Below, piece by piece: positions 9,685 to 20,239 of a stretch of DNA of 64,000 bases. Each line of letters begins with the position of its first letter. Within the stretch, counting starts at the first letter, position 1. The notes under the pieces are model-generated. The model was not told where the DNA came from, ran no database searches, and worked only from the letters and a program-made list of their open reading frames with translations. The stretch is from Acanthosepion pharaonis (taxonomy: Eukaryota > Mollusca > Cephalopoda > Sepiida > Sepiidae), in contig CAHIKZ030000392.1 of assembly GCA_903632075.3 (NCBI GenBank), positions 729,501 to 793,500 of the forward strand, in the 5' to 3' direction. Made by a program: the position numbers and the translations under genes.

Positions 9685-10345
9685 TTTATTTTTTTTATAA
9701 GCATTTCACCCCAAGCAATGCTGGAAGCCACTAGCACGCAACATAGGATTTGGGGCGAGAGCAGATAGGAGTGATAGAGAAAAGGATGAAAAGAAGGATA
9801 GTGGATAGATCAAGGCAACTGGAGATGTCTATTGACATTACATTTGAATAGTTGGAGACCAGGGAAACAGGAGTAGGGAAGGGATATCCACAGGTGAGGG
9901 GTGCGAGACATGAAGCTATTGGAGTAGAAGAGATGGCTACATTTAACAGTTTCGACACTGAAAGGGTGAGAGCGGGATGCCAGCCTCATAGGACACTTGA
10001 ATTCATGAAGCCTGGGAACCAGCGAAAGCAGCTCATTGGAGCAATTACTATGAAAGTATTTGTAAAAAAGACAAAGAGAGGCGACAGCATGTCTGTGAGA
10101 GAGCGACTGCAGACAAGATGCCAGATCAGGGCCAGTTGCATTGCATATAGATCTCTGGATCTTATCAAGAACCCCGAGGCAAACAGAGGGAGCTCCAGAC
10201 CATATATGGCAGCAATACTCCATGCAGGTGTGAATGGTTGATTTGTAGATTTGAAGGATTGATTCTGGGGAGAAAAATTTCCTAATGCAGCACAGGGAGC
10301 CAACTTGCAAGGAAAGTTGGCTCCCTGTGCCATGCTAGGAAATGC
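9685..10345 (-). mobile_element. LINE 3' fragment with reverse transcriptase C-terminus and snap-back hairpin, minus strand
   Basis: The minus strand gives 10310-9810: GSLCCIRKFFSPESILQIYKS, CMEYCCHIWSGAPS, LQSLSHRHAVASLCLFYKYFHSNCSNELL, and a C-terminal HLQLP. This is the same protein end as the LINE at 1246-2994 and better preserved. The tail is the complement of 'ggggtgaaatgc' at ~9700-9715. At its 5' truncation (10279-10341) the sequence folds back on itself with 28 bp arms. Confidence 0.87.
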
Positions 10346-10371
10346 TAGAGCTGTGAACTTTTCCATGCATT

Positions 10372-12036
10372 AATTTCAACTTCTTATTAATAACTGCATT
10401 GTTTCTTTCCAGGTAAAACAGCATTTGACTGTTCAAAATGACTGCTCATCCTTTTGGCTCAAAAAGTCATCAACAGCAGATCATCATCATTACAATACTT
10501 GTTCCCAACCAGGTGTTCTTTCATGTTGGGGAACAGATGATAGGCAAATCAGAAGAATAGGAAGGGTGATCAACTAGTTCAAGACACAATCATGCACAGT
10601 CTCAATAAAACTACCAATGAAAAAGGTAACAAGAAACCACTCCACTATGTATCCCAAGAACAGGGCCAGATCTAGGAGATGCAGGGCCCAATTAGATACT
10701 CTCAATGGGTCAATTGAATTTTTTTTACCCCTTTTATTTTTACAAAAGATCATTGGGTTAGGTCTGTAGATAAGAAAATATATTTCATCTTTCTAGGCAG
10801 GTCATCTATTATGACAATGTTTTTTCATGTTGGGGAACAGATGATAAAAGTCAGAAGACTAGAGGAGGGAGCGATCAACCAGTTCAAAGCTACAATTGCA
10901 CACAGCAGCAATCAAAACCTAGGACTTGTGTGCTGGAGGCATTGTCCTGATGAAACAAAATGCCACTTGTCTGTTTTTCTAAGCATAGTACACTCCATTG
11001 AGAATAGTAAATAAATTCATGGAGGCATGATGTATATTGGCTCGAATTGAGGAATCAGAGAGCCAAGTTTAAATTCCAGTCGGATCCATTAAATTCACTT
11101 ATGTGTTAATACCCTTGGGAAAGGTATGAATCCTATTCTTCTCCCCTAGTTATAGGTAAATAGCAGGACTGACTGGGTTCTATAGCCTTGGATGGCAACT
11201 GGTCTACCATAGAAAGAAATGGCAACCTACTGCAGGTAAAAAATCTGCCTCATCAGTCATGTATCGAAAGACACATGATCGCCTAAGCGTGTTTCATGCA
11301 TGCATAACTGACTGACTAAAATAAATACAATACTTTTTTCATCTAAAAAAACTGAGGCCATCACCTTCCCTGCAGATGAAACAACTTTGGCATTCTTTGG
11401 AGGAGGTGGTGGGGGTGATGGTGGTGGGGGGTTCTAATGCATGGATTGTCACTTTGTCTCTGATGAACCAAACACTCATCCTGTGTTAGGAAACATTCAA
11501 GGAAACCAGCTGGATTTGACTCAAACAATGTCAGATTTGCCTGTCAGGTGTCAGAAGACATGGCAACCACTGAGCAGAAACCTTTGTCATGCTAAGTTCA
11601 TTGTGCAGAATGTTCTCAACTCTCTCACAGGATATGCTAATAGCATTGGCTATTTTATTTTTAGTCAATCACCTGTCATCCATCACCATGTGGTGAATAC
11701 GATCAATGTTTTCTTCGGTGATGGCTGTTGTAGGATATCCAGGCCTTCGATCAATTTCAAAACTCTCACTTCCCCCTCCTAAATTCGGCTGCCCACTTGT
11801 GCATTGTTGATAAAGCTGGGTATCCTTCCCTAATGTAGTAACCCTGTCAGCGTGAATGTCCTTGGAGGCTAAACTCTTTTTCTGCAGGTACTTGATCACA
11901 TCACAATGCCAAATTATGTCCATTTTTAAGAGAAGTGTCTACTAGTTACTTTTGAAGTCTTCTTTGAACAGTCAGATGTCAGTTTACCTGGAAAGAAACA
12001 ATGCAGTTATTAATAAGAAGAGTTGAAATTAATGTA
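10372..12036 (-). mobile_element. Mariner element with ~65 bp inverted repeats, carrying a SINE insertion
   Basis: Inverted arms at 10372-10437 and 11968-12036 share 'ttaatttcaac', 'cttattaataactgcattgtttctttccaggta' and 'tgactgttc'. On the minus strand 11923-11669 is a transposase N-terminus (SLASKDIHADRVTTLGKD, IDRRPGYPTTAITEENIDRIHHMV, WLPCLLTPD-like), and ~11000-10800 is the DDE core end (FHQDNA with the second Asp, then FELVDRSLLPLV where intact relatives have PPYSPDLAP). A type 2 SINE at 11035-11325 splits it. A piece of the C-terminal coding region (10827-10900) is duplicated at 10518-10590. The many stops make it a pseudogene. Confidence 0.82.
11035..11325 (+). repeat. tRNA-derived SINE (type 2), plus strand
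   Basis: It has a tRNA-like head with 'tcgaattgaggaatcagagagcc' and B-box-like 'gtttaaattccagtc', then 'cacttatgtgttaatacccttgggaa', 'ctatagccttggatgg', and the most complete 3' end of the family in this window ('ggcaacctactgcaggtaaaa', 'gaaagacacatgatcgcctaa'). It is inserted in the mariner at 10372-12036. Confidence 0.75.
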
Positions 12037-12211
12037 TACAAGATTTCACTGCTCTATCATCATCCTTTATAGTCAGTTTATGAAGTTTTCAGCCCACCCT
12101 TGGGTATATCCAACGCATATAGAAATTCTCAGCATCCCCTTGATGAAATAAATAACCCAAACTAAATAAATCTAGGTTTCATCATCAAAATTTTTATGTT
12201 ATTATTAAGAG

Positions 12212-12307
12212 GAAAGACCAAAAGATTTTTGATTATTACATTATATTTTTTAATCCTTAAAAGGATTAAAAATATAATTTAATAATCAAAAAATCTTTTG
12301 GTCTTTC
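12212..12307. repeat. 96 bp near-perfect palindrome
   Basis: The arms of ~47 bp run outward from a central AATCCTTAAAAGGATT; the outer ends are GAAAGACCAAAAGAT and its complement. Half-copies with the same 'aataatcaaaaaatctttggtctttc' string recur at ~39962-40015 and ~54780-54812, suggesting a mobile hairpin or the terminal part of a dispersed repeat. Confidence 0.9.
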
Positions 12308-12784
12308 AAAATTTTGGTTATCCCTTTCCCAACCAATTATTTTATGAAAAATGTTTCATTTTCAGACAAAATTTTTATTTGTTTTTAATATAGTAACTAA
12401 GAAAATGAGGCATCTTGAAGTACCCGAATGGTGGCTAACACCTCTACCAGATGTATGAGTTGACAATTGAACTTGTTTCAAGCTCAGAAAGACAGAAAAA
12501 GAATCAAGATTGGTGTATAAACATGTCTGTAGCTAGTTTTTGAACATTACGTTTTGGACATGTTTATTCATCCATATCTGAAAAAGACACTTTCATAAAA
12601 GCATATACATATGTCTATGCTGGGGAGGGGGCTAAAAATTGCTTTTTTTTCTTGTATCAATGGGTATCCATAAGTTTTAGTTTCTTTTTGCATTGAAATT
12701 GATTTGTAAATTTTTGCAAAAATCAAATAATTGTCAGATTTTAACAAAACTTTCAGGACTTATTTATAAATGAATGAAGTTATT

Positions 12785-13045
12785 TTAGAAACATTTAACA
12801 GTGTTATATTTTCTCTGCATGGGCCAAATGTATATATGTATATATAATTTTGTGTATGACTTAGTGCTATAAAACTCTCTCTGAGAAAACAGCATGTTTG
12901 CCATTCCTTTTCCTCTCAGCCATTCTGTCCTATCCATGAAATACGGTGTTATTATATCAATATAACAATGACCATAATGGGAAAAATGAAAATGAGAGAA
13001 TAAACTTTTCTCCCATAGCATACTCATTATTTGGGTGAATCTGAA
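12785..13045 (-). repeat. Family B repeat, minus strand
   Basis: It is the inverse complement of 18440-18700, with matching 'ctctgagaaaacagcatgtttgccatt', 'tgtcc.atccatgaaat' and 'gagaataaacttttctcccat' blocks. The short open frame across it is repeat-derived. The class is unknown. Confidence 0.72.
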
Positions 13046-13399
13046 GTGATATGATGTTATTAGCCTCTATTAGCAGTTCTATGGGTTGAGCAGACACTTG
13101 TAATAGAGTTTGGTTAGCCACCCTGGCAGATGGGTGTGTTTGGAAATGAGTAGTAACCAGCCATTATGTATATAAATATATTACTCAAGGCAGCAAGGAT
13201 TTTGCTATTGAGGTCAAAGATTAAATTGAATGAGATGGTTCTGTAAATGTATTCAAAATCGTTTTAACCAATCTGGATTTTACAGTATGTGTAGGCACTT
13301 GATTGGGGAGATCTTGTCTTTATATTAATTTTTTTACCATATCCTTTCAGAATAGGTGATCATGGTTCTCCACAGTTTCTTTTTTCTTTATTATCCGTG

Positions 13400-13975
13400 A
13401 ATTTTTTTTTTAATCAGTATCACCCCATGCAAGGCAGTAGCGCCACTAAAACATAAGTGGTTACAGGGCATGGAAGAATTAAGAACAGAAAAAAATTATT
13501 AATGAGTGGGAAGAGAAAAGAATAATCAGGAGGACAGTAGATAACAATTAACATTGCATTTAAATTTTTGCAGATTAAAGTTGGCTGGAAAGCATACAGT
13601 TGGAAGCAAGTTCCACAAGCAAGAAATGCGAAAAAAGAAACTGTTTGCATAGAATTTATGGCTTCATTAAGCCAGCTCAACCCTGAACTGATGAGATCTT
13701 GACACCAGTCTAGTACTGCGCTTAAATTCAAGAAGTCTAGGTACCATAATGAAGAGCTCATTCGAACATTTACCATTAAAGTATTTATAGAAAAGTCACA
13801 GAGAAGGCAACCTTATGGCAGTGGGAAAGTGACTGAAGCTGAACCACCAGATCAGGACCAATAATATTGCTTATTCTTCTTCAGATTTTATCAAAGACCT
13901 CAAGGTAAATAGCAGGGGCACCAGACCATCTGTGGCAGCAATATTCTAAGCTTGGGAAAGATAGCAGGGTGAATG
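13400..13975 (-). mobile_element. LINE 3' fragment, minus strand
   Basis: It begins with a T-run and the complement of the LINE tail ('atcaccccatgcaaggcagtag.gccac'). Minus-strand codons give the end of the RT protein: SSLWYLDFLNLSAVLDW and ACGT.FQLYAFQPT. It is cut at ~13975, where a SINE follows. Confidence 0.8.
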
Positions 13976-14222
13976 GTTTCCTGTTGCCTTCTCTATAGCT
14001 TGAAATCAATGTTTTCTTTCTCTTAGACTAATTACCATTCAAGGTTAGAAAGCCACTGAGTGGCAGCCTACTATTTTATCCATAGCTAGGAGGAGAAAAG
14101 ACAGAGTCATGCCTTTCCTAAGGGCATCAGTGTGAATGTGAACATATCAGATTAGGCCAGAATTTGATCTCAGCTTTTTAATTTTTCATTTCTGTGCCAA
14201 TATTCATTGCACCATCTGTACA
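13976..14222 (-). repeat. tRNA-derived SINE (type 2), minus strand
   Basis: It contains 'ggtttcctgttgccttctctatagc', 'gccactgagtggcagcctactattttatccatagctagg', 'gcctttcctaagggca' and a degenerate tRNA-like head at the right end ('aatttgatctcag'). It belongs to the same family as 4040-4292. Confidence 0.7.
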
Positions 14223-14285
14223 TCCTTTGATATTAATTTCCTTGGAAAGAAAAGAATTCTTTAGAAATTGCTTTGTTTACATTTC

Positions 14286-14583
14286 TGTTATATTCCATGC
14301 TAATAGGAATATATACTTGAAAAATAAGGTGGATAAAAGAAGTAAAGATTTATTATAAAAACCTGTACAATAAGAATAAAGGTAACAGTTATGCACAAGG
14401 TCGTCGCAAGTCAATCCAGTAGTGAGTGCTACTATTGGAAAGTTGGTAGTTCTCACGTAAGTCTGAGTTGTACTCAACAGATCTCAGCTAGTCTCTGTAG
14501 TCTGTTGATTTACAGATACTTATAGGTAGTTACTACCTATAGTGTAGTCACTCATGGGAGTGACAGGTTATTCCATTACATCA
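14286..14583 (-). mobile_element. Solo-LTR-like element (family L2) without satellite
   Basis: On the minus strand it runs from TGATGTAATGGAATAACCTGTCA to GGAATATAACA, i.e. TG...CA. It matches the outer parts of 31244-32000, including 'actataggtagtaactacctataagtatctgta' and 'tgcataactgttacctttattcttattgtac', but lacks the internal ~235 bp repeats found there. No 5 bp target duplication is visible. Its left end abuts a 25 bp sequence that recurs at 14898-14921. Confidence 0.72.
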
Positions 14584-14639
14584 GTTTTGGATGTGGAACT
14601 GAGCAGATTTGGGTTTTTAAGAAAAATACCTTGGTGAGG

Positions 14640-14760
14640 AGGTGTGCTGTACTGTAACGCACTTCATGGCTGAGTGGTAGAGCACATCAGATAAAATGGT
14701 GGTTTCTCCTACAGAGGGGGATGTGGGTTTGATTCTTGCTGGGTGGCACATTTTCTTTAT
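14640..14760 (+). repeat. tRNA-like SINE head or tRNA pseudogene
   Basis: A-box-like 'tggctgagtggtagagcac' is followed ~45 bp later by B-box-like 'gggtttgattcttgc'. The distance is longer than in most tRNAs, and no cloverleaf with complementary ends is evident. A comparable sequence in opposite orientation is at 61326-61450. Confidence 0.45.
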
Positions 14761-14929
14761 TAAGCTTCTTGAATATGCAGGCTGATAGATGTAATACATA
14801 CTGTTTAAAGTAAAAATAAAAATGGGGTGTCTATTTTAAATAGGAGTACCTGCTATTATAACATTTGAAGTAATAAAAATATCAGATTATTCATTTTTTA
14901 GAATTGCTTTGTTTACATTTCAGATATGG

Positions 14930-15260
14930 AATTTAGTAGATATGGACACTGCGGTTAACATCAAGTGGTGACAGTCTGTTTCATGGTTGAATGCAATCTT
15001 CAGGCCATATATATATATGTATGTATATAAATGTATATATATATATATATATAAATATATGATAAACAATATATAATTTTGCATAATATTATATATCAGC
15101 AAACAGTATTTAGAAAAATAGTATGACAAATTGGAAAAAAGTTTTTGTGATGCATTTCATCTGTTAGGATTTCATCAAACTGGGCTTTGTTGATGTTGCC
15201 ATGTCTACACATGTACATGAAATGAGAAATGCTGATAGTTTCAAAATTTTTGAAAGAATA
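14930..15260. repeat. Repeat fragment with (TA)n, related to 8750-8900 and 60921-61017
   Basis: 14937-15005 ('ggacactgcggttaacatcaagtggtgacag', 'ttcatggttgaatgcaatcttcaggc') matches the arms and loop of the hairpin at 60921-61017. 15060-15190 matches 8750-8900. A (TA)n tract is at 15008-15058. It probably belongs to the Penelope-like element that follows. Confidence 0.55.
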
Positions 15261-15269
15261 TTTTTCAGT

Positions 15270-15712
15270 CTAGCCAAATTCATCTGTATTCTTTTTCTTT
15301 TTCTCTCCATTAACTTTGTCCCTGACTATCACATATTGTGACAACAGAAAATCTACCAAGAATGGTAATATATTGTAAGAGCTTGGACATAAATTCACTG
15401 TGGCTGAAATAGTGATCAAGGCACTTTCCAGACATTTTCATCTTGGATTATTTTCTCTTAATCAAAGTAGCATTCTCTATGTCAAAATTGTGGTCATTTT
15501 CATTATGGTGAACATTCAATGTATTCTGTGTTCTGTTTTTTAAAATGTCCTTTTTGTGTTCATATAGTGTTTTGTTTAAACCTCTTGAGGTTTCTCTGAT
15601 GTATTCTTTCTGGCAATTCCTGCACTTGATAGAGTAAATTCCTCCTTCAAGTTTTGGCTTGTTGCTTTGTTTTTTGTTTTTTTTATTAAGTCTTTCATTG
15701 TTTTAGATGTAG
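15270..15712 (-). pseudogene. Penelope-like retroelement GIY-YIG endonuclease fragment
   Basis: The minus strand 15660-15451 is open for about 70 codons without a start. It reads GGIYSIKCRNCQKEYI, then ETSRGLNKTLYEHKKDI, and further on HNENDHNFDIENATLI. This is the GIY-YIG endonuclease of Penelope-like elements: GIY box, CxxC zinc-knuckle pair, YIRET in place of the usual YIGET, then the His-containing helix. A stop follows and the frame decays. The glycine-to-arginine change in the second box alone would probably impair catalysis. The preceding reverse transcriptase is not found nearby. Confidence 0.8.
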
Positions 15713-16236
15713 TTTAGATAAATTCTTTTCAGTTCTAGTTGTGATAGTTATATATATGATGACTTTCAGCTCGTTAACCAAGTATGACGTTTTCTAATAT
15801 TAAATTTTCACATGTTAGAATTGCTCATTCCAAATTTTAAGTTTTATGCAACCTGCACATCATCAGAAAGACTCTTCCTGACAAAACCAAGCCAAATAAT
15901 GTAGAAACAAGCAAAAGCATGACGTCTGGCTTAACTATGCCAGAATGTGATACATTAGAATTTTTTCCAGCTAACAGAAAAGTACAAGAGAGTAGGGGTT
16001 TGAATTCCGTGTTTTCCTTCTCATATATGGATTGGTTTCACAAGCTTCATCTACTCCATAATTTAAAAAAAAATATATCCATTAAAACTAGTGTTTTCTT
16101 AAGACACAACAGATAACTGTTTGTGATCAAAGTCTCACTGTTTGTAGTCAATGTTTCACTGTTTGTGGCCAAAATGTAACTGAATGCTAAAGGGTTAAAC
16201 CTGATATGTTATACATAAGATTTTTAAGTACAATAT

Positions 16237-16284
<48 letters not shown>

Positions 16285-16578
16285 CAGAAAATAGGCAGCA
16301 AAAATTCATTCAAACATGATTGAGGGTGAACAACAAGATCTCTGTTTAATTTTTTATTATATTTTTCAAGTTTACATATCAGCAGTCATACATCCAGTTA
16401 AAATTTATTGAAAAACTGTCCAAAATTTAGGATATTTTTCTTAAATTACTTTTCACTCTCATTTCACCATATTTAAGAATGTTAATGTTATCACTTACAG
16501 TAGAGAAAAGTTTTTATTAGCTTTTGACAAGGCATATTTTTGAACTGCTATAATTCTAATTTAAATATACAAGTAATA

Positions 16579-16633
<55 letters not shown>

Positions 16634-18430
16634 CCCAAGTATAGGATTGGTCTAGACAATAACCAAAAAAAATACTATTCTTAAAAGAGTGCACAATACA
16701 GAGTAGAGCAAATATAATTTAATAAAAAATTATAACATAAATATATCATAAAATCACTACAAAAATAGTCATTTTGCTTCAACACTTCCAGTGTCTGAGT
16801 AAAGACCCAGCTCAGGGTTCTTAAACTGCAATTGAGCTAACAAGATATGGGTATAGCTGCTGGAGGAAACAGCTGGTAAATTTCTGATTTTATAAACAAG
16901 ACCAGGCTTGGAAAAATTTACTGACAATAAATTAAAATAATAATTGTAATTAATGACCAGAAGCTAAGCCATGCCATGCAGTTTGAAAACCAGATTTGTT
17001 AAAATGACAACCAAGTTGATAGGCATAGGTGAGATACCAAGAAGGACAAAGGAATTGCATACGCTCATTGGGAAGTAATGGTACGAAGCACAAATAAGAG
17101 AAAGGTGTTATCAGGGGATTCAGTCCATGCGACTGCTGCCCATAGTAAAAGGGGGTCTCCCAAATTTGGAGAGATGATTAATTTTCCAAAGCCAAAGAAC
17201 TCTTGTCAGAAGATAGGGGAAACACTAGGGTCCCCTAACCACATCAACCTCATGCCAGTTTTAGGTAAAAGCCAATATAAACAAAACAATGAAGCAACTA
17301 GCCCCAATTCCAGAGTTGTCAACCAGAGATGCAGACAAGACCAGACATCAGGAGGATCTGCTTAATCCCACATGACTTGCTACCAAAAAGAACTCCCGAC
17401 TTAAGCCTTGTTCCAGACTTAGCTAAACTGAGCAAAGTGTCATGATAAAAGTGGGAAGGGTTAATATTTCTGTACAAAGAAAAATATAAAACCACACAGA
17501 AAATAGACCCTGAAGAAATACCCGTCTTTTCTTTATTTTGCCTGCAAAGAACATTTTTTATTTTTCCTTTGTGATATAGCTTCACCATGATCAAACCAGT
17601 GCTACAATTGCTGAGGGCAATTCAGTCTTTACCAGATCTGTGATCAAAAAACACAATGTGGTGCAAGGTGAAGTGCAGATTAGAATGGCCAACTTCAACA
17701 AGCAGCATAAGAAATGATCCAGAATCAACCAGTGAGAAGGGTCATAATTGGGTCTGTGACCAAAGGATTCACCTTGGGTTGACCATGTGTCATATCATCA
17801 TTTTTTATCGGATGAATCATTGTCAACCATTAATATTCATTTTTGGTGAGTATTTATTTTCATCTTCATTTATACTTTCTTTTTATCACAACTTTATTTG
17901 GGCTATCAATTTTACAGCAGTGAGAAGAGAACGCAGATCAGAAATAAAGAAAAAGCTCTTAGTGGGATTCAATCTTACATTGCTATCGTCTCAAGGAAGC
18001 CTGGTAGACATCCACTGCTTTACTGCTATGAGAACATGACAACCTTTGCAGAAGATCAAATCTGTTGCAATGAAAGACAACTAGAAATTAAGAAGAAAAT
18101 AAATATGAGTAAAAAAAATTGTTTTAAATTATCATTTCCATCCCCCCACCCCGATTTGTTGTTTAATACAAATCCTTTATTAAGTTTTTAAATAAGACCT
18201 AAGATAAAGGAAAGTTTTCTTTTTAAAAGTTATTGAGCATATTACATTGAGACAGTTTTACTGAGTAGATGAGTGATGCTCATGAGTGCAGTTTTAAATA
18301 GTGATGTAGTCATGGATTTCCTTAACATATATATCAGTATCCTTTCTAATCATTTCTCATGATCCTATTATTATTGGATTAGTGGTTGTGTGTAATTTCT
18401 TGCAATTTCCATTTCTATATCCTTGTAATG
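15713..18430. other. Long stretch with no recognised gene; (TA)n tracts
   Basis: (TA)n tracts occur at 16240-16281 and 16583-16633. Small open frames at 15919-16116, 17078-17365 and 17656-18039 have no recognisable domain or codon-like pattern. 15840-15900 shares sequence with 8036-8120 and may be the end of the Penelope-like element. The 17078-18190 part is less AT-rich and could be an old transposon body; I cannot name it. Confidence 0.5.
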
Positions 18431-18439
18431 GAGGTAAAT

Positions 18440-18705
18440 ATCATGTCATGTTGGGTTGACCAAGATAATGGGTGAGCTATGGAAGAAAGGTTTATTCTCC
18501 CATTTGCGTTTCCTCCATTATGAACATTATTATATCCATGATGTAATAACACTATTTCATGGACAGAACAGAACAGTTGAAAGAATGGCAAACATGCTTT
18601 GTTCTCAGAGAGAGTTTTATACTGCTAGGTCATACACAAAATTATATATATATATTTACACAAGTCCTATACAGAGAAAATATAACACATGTCTACATAA
18701 CAAGC
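18440..18705 (+). repeat. Family B repeat, plus strand
   Basis: An inverted copy of 12785-13045, about 5.4 kb away. It contains 'ggcaaacatgctttgttctcagagagagttttata' divided by a few changes, and a short (TA)n. Confidence 0.72.
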
Positions 18706-19465
18706 AGAGTGAAAAGGAGACAAAAATAGAATCTTATGTGCAACAATTCCCAATGGGAATTGGGTCTGCTGGAGATTCTACTGTGTTTTTGGAGAAGCCA
18801 TATTTAGGATTCTAGATATGAGCTGGCTGGATTCATCTACTATATTGCTAGCAAGGACATATTCTGTAAATGGGAAATGGCGAGTCCTAGGATTTTCCTA
18901 ATATGTAGACTGTGAGCTGGAGATAATTTCTATATCTTGTGAACATATATTTCCATAGGAAAATGGCACCAAGGGCTTGTGAGCTGCTAGAGGAGGCAGA
19001 TTTGACATCAACCAAGACTGAGGGGTCCTGAGATAAAAAAGCAAATGATATGGTGACAGATTTTGATCAAAGCAGATGGAACCCTGTCAGAAATACCTTC
19101 CGCTCAGGTAGCCCAGTCTGTTCAGATGGACTTTGATTATGGATCTTCCCAAGTATATGGATGTAACTCCAAAGTTGCCTTGGCTGCATCATCCTTGAAA
19201 TTTAAAAGAACTCTTGACACACAGCCATGATGCTTCCCAACTACTCACATGCATGAATAGAGATTCACTGTGTATCAGCCCCTAGGGGATATGCCCAACT
19301 AGTTATGGTCGGACAACTGACAAGCAAATATGTGGTATTGAATGGGATATTTCACTAAGACAAATCATGTACATGTTAACACCTCCAATAAATTAAGATC
19401 TGAAGCCATGAGAGCCATACCTGGTATAGCATCAGGAGATTATTATTATACTATCTTCTTTTGGC
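18706..19465. other. No recognised gene
   Basis: Moderately GC-richer sequence than its surroundings, without an open frame or repeat match that I can see. 'ctgggtatgatgataaactac' at the window start and 'ctataaactac' at 19462 mark where family A starts in both copies. Confidence 0.4.
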
Positions 19466-19469
19466 TATA

Positions 19470-20062
19470 AACTACATCCGGCAGCAAGGCCTCTGATCAA
19501 GAGAATGGAAGATTTGAGGAACATGGAACCACATCTTAATTGCTGTTGTTTCCAGGTCCACCCTGACTTGGGCTAGTAGCACCTGTTAGGGTCCCAGCTA
19601 TGGGCACATAGTGAACACCTAAACAAAAACAAAACCCTATGAAAGTATAAAAATACATTTTTATATTAAAAATACCAGCAATTCATTTTTATATAAAAAA
19701 ATTGCCAGCAACATATATTTATAATAAAATTATCAACAATACACCAATCAACATGAAAGAACTCTTTCATGACATTAATCCACATAATATCCTACAATTT
19801 CTTAAAGAAATCAAACTGTATTCCAAAATATAACTTCAACAAAACTACAACATCAAACACACACATATCATTGCCCTTATTAATTATGTCCACATAAATA
19901 TGTATATGCACAAAAGTTGAGTATCATCTACCATATATTCAATTATGAAAGCAGAATAATGTATATCATATTTTTATTACTTTAAGGCTACCAAAAAAAT
20001 TAAATTTCAGCATTAAATGACCCATAAGGAGTTGATATGCTGTTAAACAAATCTTTCACTTG
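19470..20062 (+). repeat. Family A interspersed repeat, copy 2, uninterrupted
   Basis: Matches 64-368, 950-1247 and 2995-3078 in order, without the mariner or the LINE that split copy 1. It is therefore the empty-site reference for both insertions. It ends with the tail 'agcattaaatgacccataaggagttgatatgctgttaaac' in two near-matching halves to other tails in the window. Confidence 0.78.
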
Positions 20063-20239
20063 ATTTTTGTTTTCATCTGAATTGGTATTTTCCATCAAGT
20101 TGTATGAACTCAGGTGCACCTTTCACAGAATATTTGCATTGCCAAGCAATGCAAACTTCTGAAACAATGAGATACTAGACTTTATTCCAATTTTCACAAT
20201 GTAGAACTTTATGGTCAGGGAAACAGGTAGCAGGCTAAT

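Noticed and set aside
14640..14760. Functional tRNA gene
   Set aside because: A and B boxes are degenerate and I could not pair the ends into an acceptor stem.
17078..17365. 95-codon open frame considered as a small gene
   Set aside because: Low-complexity Ser/Asn/Lys content, no domain, no splice or promoter context, and repeats on both sides; could be a transposon piece but cannot be supported as a gene.
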